Shown here: positions 57,294-64,000 of the stretch, piece after piece
Numbering within the stretch: the stretch's first letter is position 1
Layout of the letters: every line of letters starts with the position of its first letter
NCBI GenBank assembly: GCA_013399855.1
Contig: VXAY01005801.1
Span: forward strand, 186,001 to 250,000
Direction of reading: 5' to 3'
Length of the DNA stretch: 64,000 nucleotides
Source of the DNA: Oxyruncus cristatus
Taxonomy: Eukaryota > Chordata > Aves > Passeriformes > Cotingidae
Position numbers and translations under genes: made by a program
Notes under the pieces: generated by a model
Seen by the model: only the letters and a program-made list of their open reading frames with translations
Databases searched by the model: none
Told to the model about the DNA's origin: nothing

Positions 57294-58558
57294 TTTGTCA
57301 AGGAGGTGCGTGGGTTTCTCGTCCTTTCCCCCGGAAGCTCTCATCTTTTCCATTCTCTTTTTGGATGTGTGAGGTTTTAGTTTTGGGCGCTTTCCTTCGG
57401 GGCTTTATTTTTGGGTTGGTTTTGTGTGTTTGACAGCTTTTCTCTTTGTCTCCTCCACAGACTTTTCCTGAGCTTTTCTCGTTCAGCCTTCTCTTGTCCC
57501 TTCAAGCCTCACTCTCTTCTCTCTGCGCTGTTTCTTTGCAATCCAGCTGGCCATTTCCTTTGTATAACTCGGAGAGGTGTAGGGGGGGGTAGATGCCACT
57601 TTTTAAGTTCTCATACCCTACACTGGAAGGAAAGAAGGTCTGAAAACAGTCACAGAATCCCTGGTTCTGTGATCATTCAAGTTGAATATAGATAACTCCT
57701 GATATGTAGATCAGAAGCATTATTTACTGGGGGCAGGGGGGGGATTGATCAAAGAAGGTCTTTGCCTCGGATTTTATTATTTGCAAACTAGTTCTGTCTC
57801 AAGATGAGTGTTTGTCTTAGAGTTTGTCCAAATTAATAAGCTTGCTTGACATCAGAGCTGAGAATGTTTCCTATCCAAGGCATAGAATGCTCTCATCAAT
57901 TCCCAACCTCAATTTAAATGACAGGGTACAAATAAAACAAGAATAAAGTGGAATTTCCTTCATATTTCCCATCCATAACATTTGTCAGGGCCTGGCGTGC
58001 TCAGGACACAAAGATATTTGTGCAGGCAATGTAAATGTTACAATTATTGCTTAGGGAAGAATTATATGTGTAAGAACTATTTCAGGGGCCCTAAGAAAGC
58101 TATAAATTGCTGCTGTTGATCTTTTATTTGAGTTATGTTTATTACAGAAGAGAATTAAATAGAGTTTGCCTCAGTAATGAATGGGAAATGCCCGATTTGA
58201 GGCTGGACTGGCTTTTCCCTGGGTGAATTTCCAGGAGTAGCTTCAGGACTGCTTTCCAAACCCTGCTTGACAAATCTGCTGAAGAAATGCTTCGTTTTAA
58301 ACCAGCCAGAGCAGTTTTGTAGCCTTGCTGTGTTTCCATGGGGAGTATCCATTCGATGGATACACAAAACCAAGTTGTGGATTACCTGTCTCTCATTGCT
58401 TTGGGGATTTCTTTAAAGACTTTAAGGGGTATTTAAGCATATGTGAAGAGCTTTTTTTTTTGCTGTTTCACTGTCTTCAAGCATCCTCTGCGAAACTCTG
58501 CAACTTTTCATGATTCTTTAAGAAATTTGTGAAACTCTTTGCATTCTGAGCCTACAGG

Positions 58559-58858
58559 AAAGATGGAGAGAGACTGTTTATAAGGGCCTGGCGGGACAGG
58601 AGAAGGGGCAATGGCTTCCCACTGCCAGAGGGCAGGGTTGGATGGGATAGTGGGAAGGAATTGTTCCCTGTGAGGGTGGGGATGCCCTGGGACACATTGC
58701 CCAGAGAAGCTGTGGCTGCCCCTGGATCCCTGGAAGTGTCCAAGGCCAGGTTGGACGGGGCTTGGAGCAACCTGGGCTGGTGGAAGGTGTCCCTGCCCAT
58801 GGCAGGGGTTGGAATGGGATGAGCTTGAAGGTCCCCTCTATCCCAAACCATTCTGTTC
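58559..58858 (+). mobile_element. CR1 LINE 3' end
   Basis: Sense CR1: GGGGCAATGGCTTCCCACTG, GCCCAGAGAAGCTGTGGCTG, CCCTCTATCCCAAACCATTC. Confidence 0.92.
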
Positions 58859-60885
58859 CCTGGGAGGGTGGGGTAACAACCAAAACAGCATCTACACAAT
58901 CAAGGGGACGAATAAAAGATTCCAGCCTGACTGATTTGCTTCAACCGTCTTTTCTTGAAGCATCATCTTTTTCTCTGATTGTTCCCCCCAAGCTTTGCAA
59001 GGCAAAATCTGCTTCCTGCTGCTGGGAGTTCTGAGCCCTGAGTTCATTTTCCTCTGCCCCGTGCAGAGGTGACCTTGCAGAGGTGCAAAGAGCAGAGCCA
59101 GAGTGGACAGTAACGTTGTGGGGGTGTGCGATGCAGGCCCCAGGTGTGGTACAGCACTTGAAGGATGAGAACCAGTGACCCATTCCCTCACTCCCTGTGG
59201 TCCTTCCCACCTGTTGCCTAGTGCCAAACATTTCCTTGGCTGCTGTAAGAAGGTGACTTTCTCCATTATTCCCAGGATGGATGATCATGTTGTTAGCAAC
59301 ACTGCTCCGTTCTTCAGTTCTGAATAAGCCTCTGTAATTAATTCCAGTTGTCTAATAAAGGCTATTTCAGAGCAGGGCTGAGGCTGTGGTTTGCACAGAG
59401 CTCAGACAAATCTTTGGAGCCATCTAATGGGGATATGAAAATGTTGAATTTAGTTAATAACCTTGGATTGTAGCAGTTTGTGATATTAGTGGCAGAACTG
59501 CTGCTCTGTGCATCCCAGAGACACACAGGTAGTAGCCAAGGGACTCCCATTTCATGTTAAAGGTTGGCATTTCAACCTTTCAGCAAATGTTTCCTGTATT
59601 CAGGTGGAAAAGCAAGATTTTTGAGTATTCCCATGTTCTTTCTCAGTTCAGAGCCTGTTGTTGCTGATTTGAAAGAAGGGAACCCAGAGGCACTGCTGCT
59701 CACCCAGAGTTTACCATGAGTGATCCTCATGAATTCATCCGCTTTTGATCATTTGCTAAATTGTGGCTAATAAAAAAGGAAGGTTCTTTGAAATGTTCAT
59801 CTGATTACAGTGAATTCTGAATTCACTGAATTCATCCACATCTGATAGTTTTCTAAACTGTGACTAATATAAAAATAAGGGATTATTTGAAATGTTGGTC
59901 TTATGACAGATCTTATTTTAGTACCCCTGCAAGTTTAGGAAGAAGAACATTTTGTAAGATTTTGGGAACAAATTTTCCTTTTTGGCGTCTCAGTGAAGTA
60001 TTTTTTCCTTTGCAAAATATTATTTATTTGCAAAAATCTTGCTTCTGAAATTCGTCAGTGGAAGTTTAAGTATGATTTGAGACTTGGGAACAAGAGGAGC
60101 AGTGGCCTGGCTGTGTTGGCTGGCAGGTAAAGGAGTTACTTAAGATGAGTCAAGTGTTGCCATCAGTGTAAAAAAACACTAAAAATTCTTGGATCTAAGA
60201 GTTGGGAAACAATTCCAAATATCTCTTCTCCTCCCTTCCTGTCTCTCTTCTTGTGAAATCCTCACAGAACAGAAGACAGGCTGCAGATGCTCAGCCACAG
60301 CCCCTTAAAATTACCTGGAATGAAAAGAAATATTTTCCAAATGGGTATTCCTGTCTTAAGCCCTTGTTTTTTAACACCACCTTTGTCTCGGTTTATTAAA
60401 TGTGAGACTCTTTGTTACCCTGAGTTCTGTGGAATCAAGTTATCCTTGGAGAATTCCATTTACATTCAGCGTGCATTGCACATCAGAGCAAACGTTCTGG
60501 AGTGTGTTTTGTGGTGACAATGATACATAAAGTGCACTTTACTTATAGAAATTGAATGTGGGAATGGCACTTTCCGAAACAATTAGCAAATAAGTGAGCC
60601 TGAGCAAATAGAAGCAGCCAGCCTCAAAGGATCCTTGTGTTTGCTCTGTTCCAAATCCTCTGCATTCATTGCTTTGGAAGTAGTAAGTGGTTGTTGGGTT
60701 GGTGGGACACGAGGCAAACACACCAGCCAGATTTAGAGCTGTGAAAAGAGGCAGCACAGTCCAACCAGGCTGCTTTTCAGGGCTGAGGATCTGGGCAGTA
60801 AAAAGATTGACCTCTTCCAGGATCCCTCCTGCAGAAAGTTATGGGATTGGACTGGCAGCACAGCAAGGAAAGCCGGACTGAATGC

Positions 60886-61124
60886 TGCTGAGGTGGGATG
60901 TTGGGAAGGAATTGTTCCCTGGGAGGGTGGGGAGGCCCTGGCACAGGGTACCCAGAGAAGCTGTGGCTGCCCCTGGATCCCTGGAAGTGTCCAAGGCCAG
61001 GTTGGACGGGGCTTGGAGCATCCTGGGCTGGTGGAAGGTGTCCCTGCCCATGGCAGGGGTGGCACTGGATGGGCTTTAAGGTCCCTCCCAGCACAAACCC
61101 TTCTGTGCTTCTCTGATTCTGTGA
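60886..61124 (+). mobile_element. CR1 LINE 3' end
   Basis: Sense CR1: GATGTTGGGAAGGAATTGTT, GGACGGGGCTTGGAGCATCC, TGGGCTTTAAGGTCCC, ending CTTCTCTGATTCTGTG. Confidence 0.92.
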
Positions 61125-61489
61125 AAAGAGTGAGGATATTTGTTGTCCTTTGCAGGTACTTTTTCCATCTGGCAGATACAAGGAGATTTTTCTTAATAAA
61201 AGTTAGATTCTATTCTGCATTAATTGTGGGCAGTTACTGTGAGGGTGTAACACTGCTTGAGTTCATTCTGGGGGGGAGGTACAGCACCAGAAGATGCTGC
61301 TTTCCATTCACACTTTCTGGGGGCTTTTTGGTTCTGTTTAGGTTTTGGGTTGGGTTTTTTTTTGTGTGTGAAACCAGTGAGGTGTCACTCTCGACCAGGT
61401 TGGTCAGTCTTATGCCTAAAGCACGGGGCTTCTTCTGGGGTGACACCTCCACTGTGTAATTGCTGTGACTGTAATGTCATAAACATTTC

Positions 61490-61966
61490 ACGGCATCCCA
61501 GAATCACTGAGGCTGGAAAAGCCCTCCCAGCCCATGGATCCCCCCTGTGCCCGATGCCCCCCTTGTCCCCCAGCCCAGAGCACTGAGTGCCACGGCCAGG
61601 CCTTCCTTGGACACCTCCAGGGCTGGGCACTCCAAACCTCCCTGGGCAGCCCCTGACAATCCCTGACCACCCTTTCCAGGGAGAAATTCCTCCTGATGTC
61701 CCCCCTGCCCCTGCCCTGGCCCAGCTGGAGGCCGTTCCCTCTCCTCCTGTCCCTGTTCCCTGGGAGCAGAGCCCGACCCCCCCCGGCTCCCCCCTCCTGT
61801 CAGGGAGTTGCAGAGCCAGAAGGTCCCCCCTGAGCCTCCTTTGCTCCAGGCTGAGCCCCCCCAGCTCCCTCAGCCCCTCCTGCTGCTCCAGCCCCTTCCC
61901 AGCTCCGTTCCCTTCCCTGCACACGCTCCAGCCCCTCCGGGTCTGTCCTGCTGTGAGGGGCCCAAA
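61490..61966 (-). mobile_element. CR1 LINE 3' part, antisense, G-rich subfamily
   Basis: Reverse complement of the 38345-38851 type: CATCCCAGAATCACTGAGGC, CCCGATGCCCCCCTTGTCCC, CCAAACCTCCCTGGGCAGCC, CAGCCCCTCCGGGTCTGTCC. It shows a 205-codon open frame on the minus strand (61385-62002) and a 150-codon one on the plus strand. Both are repeat read-through. Confidence 0.93.
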
Positions 61967-62808
61967 TTTCCCCCAGCGTAGCTTGATGCAAAGTAGATCC
62001 ATATCCCAAAGGCATTTAAACTCAGGGAAGCTGATTTAAGACACTGTGTTGGGTGAACTGATTTAAAATTCAATAATGTCTCGATTACAATAATGTCTTA
62101 AATACAACCATGGGGGGGTTGTGTCTGGAACTCTCAGTGTGTAGGAGCAGTGGAAAAGGATGTGACTCGAGCTGTGAAGATCCACAAGCAAAGTATTTCC
62201 CTCTCCAGCTGTATTTGATTGGGATAGAAAATTTCCACAGAGAGCACAGACATTTTTTGTGGATGTTTTATCTGTGTTAAAGACAGTTAATTAGACTGTT
62301 CCCATGGGGCACCTCTGGCTGCTAAAATTGGTGTGGTGGTGCGTCAGTGTGGGGTGGGGGAAGGAGGGTACAGGAGGATGAGACGGGATAATCATCTTGT
62401 GCCACCTCAGGGTCTGACTGATCTGCTCAGCTCATCATCACAGGAGTATATTTTGATTGATAAAATCACTAATTTCTTTCCAAATGTATTGTTTTGGCAA
62501 ATTTTGATTTTTCTAGATTTTTTTAGGGGGGAGTGGGAGCTCCTTAAATCCTTCAAATAGGGTGTGAGAAAAAAGGTATCTGATTGTCCTTTGTTTAATA
62601 TGTTATTCAATCTCAAGCCTTTTTTGTCTGATAAGAATAGAAAGATTAAAAGAAACTCTTCAAATTAATGCTGCTTCCGCTCTCACAAATCGATAATCTG
62701 TTTACCTGTGATTCTGCACTGGTCAGGTCTAATAAATAACAATAAGGTTTTCACCTGGGAAACTGTAAAATAAAGGTAATTTGTTCATAATGTTATTTTT
62801 CTCCGTAG

Positions 62809-62937
62809 ACCTCAACTGCTACTGTCAATATAGTGGTGACAGATGTGAATGACAACGGCCCGGTTTTTGACATGTTTCTACCCAAAAACCTCTCTGTGCA
62901 GGAAGAGGAAGCCAATGCTTTTGTCGGTCAAGTAAGG
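62809..62937 (+). CDS. PCDH15: PCDH15 exon: end of EC6, EC6-EC7 linker, start of EC7
   Basis: This exon encodes 43 codons in phase 0, from a CCGTAG acceptor to a GTAAGT donor. The product is [20 protein letters not shown], then [18 protein letters not shown] and VGQVR. The linker DVNDNGPVF at 62842-62868 is canonical, so calcium binding returns at EC6-EC7. KNLSV holds a glycosylation sequon kept in the remembered mammalian protein. An alternative GTAAGG donor six bases upstream at 62932 would delete two codons (V, R) in frame. The downstream site matches the consensus better and matches the remembered mammalian boundary. Confidence 0.95.
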
Positions 62938-64000
62938 GTAAGTCATTAAAATTGTTTATTTTATTACCCAAACAATTAGGAAAGAGCATGAAATAGTTGT
63001 TCCTTAGACAAAAGCCCACCAAAATATCTTCGGTTTAACTGTGAGATGTATTTGTGGTAACAAAGTCCTGTTTTGAGCTTTAAAATACAGAATTGTGCTT
63101 TAAAATATGGAACTGATGGTTTTCTTCGCTATGTCTCATAACTGAAAACACTCCTCCATGTAAAAATAACACATTAAAACCTGGGTTTTTTTAAGAAATG
63201 CCACTGTAAAAACTTGCTTCTCACAGATTTCCAGTGTTAAAACGGTGCTGCCACATTTTTGAACTCTTCCTGCTTCCTTTTTAAATCATCTCCTGCCATA
63301 CTGAACAAGTGACACCCAGCTATAGGAAACCATCACACATACACAGAACATTTTAAGGCCATTAAGGGGAAAACCAGTTACAGCCCTGACGGAAATAAGT
63401 GATTACCTGCCATAAAAATAGATGTTGCTTGGGGGTGTTGCTAATTTGAGGGATTTGAAGCTGTGTAAATGTTCATAACACGTGTGAGTCTCGCAAAACT
63501 CCTGGCTGCAGGTTCCCTCACTTGAAGCAAAGGTTGCTTTTTTTTTTTTTTTGGCAAAGTCAGTTTTTCCAGCATGGGGTGTAAGAAGAAAGTGTGAATG
63601 AGTTGTTTCTGTGGGGTTTTTTTACGCCCAGTAGTTGAATGTCGTGTTTCATATCTGCTGCAGTGATGGGTTCACACCAAGGCTGGGTGCAGGATGAGCT
63701 GTGGGTAAAAGATGAATTGGAAAGCAAAGGTTTTTCAGGAATTTAGGTGGAAAAACATCTACCTTTTTTTTTTTTTTTCCTCCCAGTAGTAACCACACGA
63801 ATAGAAAATGGGAGCTCCTTAACTCGTACCTTCGGGAAGAGCAGGACATTTTGAGTACCACGGGAACCATCTTGGGTAGCACATAACCATAATAAGCACG
63901 GGTTTTTTCCCAATTTGTATTATTTAATAAGTCATCAGAGACCGGTTTGAAGCCGTGGGCATGGAGAATTTAGGATCCCTCACTGGAATTAAATCAGGTT
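62938..64000 (+). other. PCDH15: PCDH15 intron, 5' portion, to window end
   Basis: Starts GTAAGT after the last visible exon. T-rich runs at about 63538-63552 and 63764-63778 are the only simple features. No CR1 copy, RNA gene or further exon is seen, and the intron continues beyond the window. Confidence 0.87.

Larger units (their letters stand above)
49220..62808 (+). other. PCDH15: PCDH15 intron (13.6 kb)
   Basis: Phase-0 intron from GTGAGT to CCGTAG, the longest complete one here. It holds CR1 copies at 49615-50027, 51507-51677, 53787-54062, 55832-56032, 56941-57293, 58559-58858, 60886-61124 and 61490-61966. It also has an ERV-like fragment at 52700-53160, a CAG/ATC microsatellite at 54246-54284 and a GT run at 55034-55059. 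The stretches 50028-51506, 54285-55831, 56033-56940, 57294-58558, 58859-60885 and 61967-62808 contain no gene or named repeat that I can support. Confidence 0.9.

Noticed and set aside
61385..62039. 205- and 150-codon open frames on opposite strands
   Set aside because: Both are carried by the GC-rich CR1 copy at 61490-61966. Equivalent frames occur at the copies at 38345, 42219 and 56941.
1..64000. CRISPR array, operon, tRNA, rRNA or bacterial gene content
   Set aside because: The direct repeats present are CR1 copies, minisatellites and microsatellites. Gene structure is spliced and avian, and no cloverleaf or rRNA-like sequence was noticed.

Overview
The window is vertebrate, almost certainly avian, nuclear DNA. 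Two observations show this. First, the intergenic-looking sequence is filled with copies of the 3' end of CR1 LINEs, the dominant bird retrotransposon, many ending in short ATTCTRTG-type tails. Second, the only protein-coding signal is a set of short, GT-AG-bounded exons separated by kilobase introns. The mix of CR1 subfamilies suggests a neoavian bird, but the species cannot be fixed. Two blocks of N and a lone N show that this is a draft assembly.

The window lies inside one large gene on the + strand that I recognise as PCDH15 (protocadherin-15), the lower part of the hair-cell tip link. Eight consecutive exons are visible at 12394-12600, 22059-22193, 23205-23354, 32022-32215, 36036-36168, 43525-43604, 49126-49219 and 62809-62937. 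Together they hold 1122 bases, or 374 codons. Phases match at every junction, there are no internal stops, and all 14 splice sites facing the seven internal introns are canonical. They encode the end of extracellular cadherin repeat EC3, all of EC4, EC5 and EC6, and the start of EC7. The signal peptide, the CDH23-binding EC1-2, the membrane segment and the cytoplasmic tail lie outside the window.

Layout: 1-12393 is the 3' part of an intron rich in CR1, including a decayed CR1 reverse-transcriptase piece on the minus strand near 5.0-5.5 kb. The 12.6-22 kb intron has several CR1 copies, then a long unique stretch. Exons 2 and 3 of the set are only 1 kb apart. The 23.4-32 kb intron holds a 21-bp minisatellite at 29.6-30.4 kb, open in several frames on both strands and broken by an assembly gap. 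The 32.2-36 kb intron holds an LTR/ERV-like fragment with a CR1 inside it. The 36.2-43.5 kb intron has a pyrimidine minisatellite directly after the donor site and a repeat-free AT-rich segment that may be regulatory. The 43.6-49 kb intron contains an AT-rich island with a perfect hairpin and a second gap. The last 13.6 kb intron is again CR1-rich.

No second gene, RNA gene, CRISPR or intact mobile element is supported. Most long open frames in the window are read-through of GC-rich CR1 copies. The most useful leads are the non-canonical EC5-EC6 linker, the orthologue-or-paralogue question raised by the protein's divergence, the excess of sense-oriented CR1 copies, a 0.5-kb block duplicated about 39 kb apart, and the two-strand-open minisatellite with its probable assembly error.
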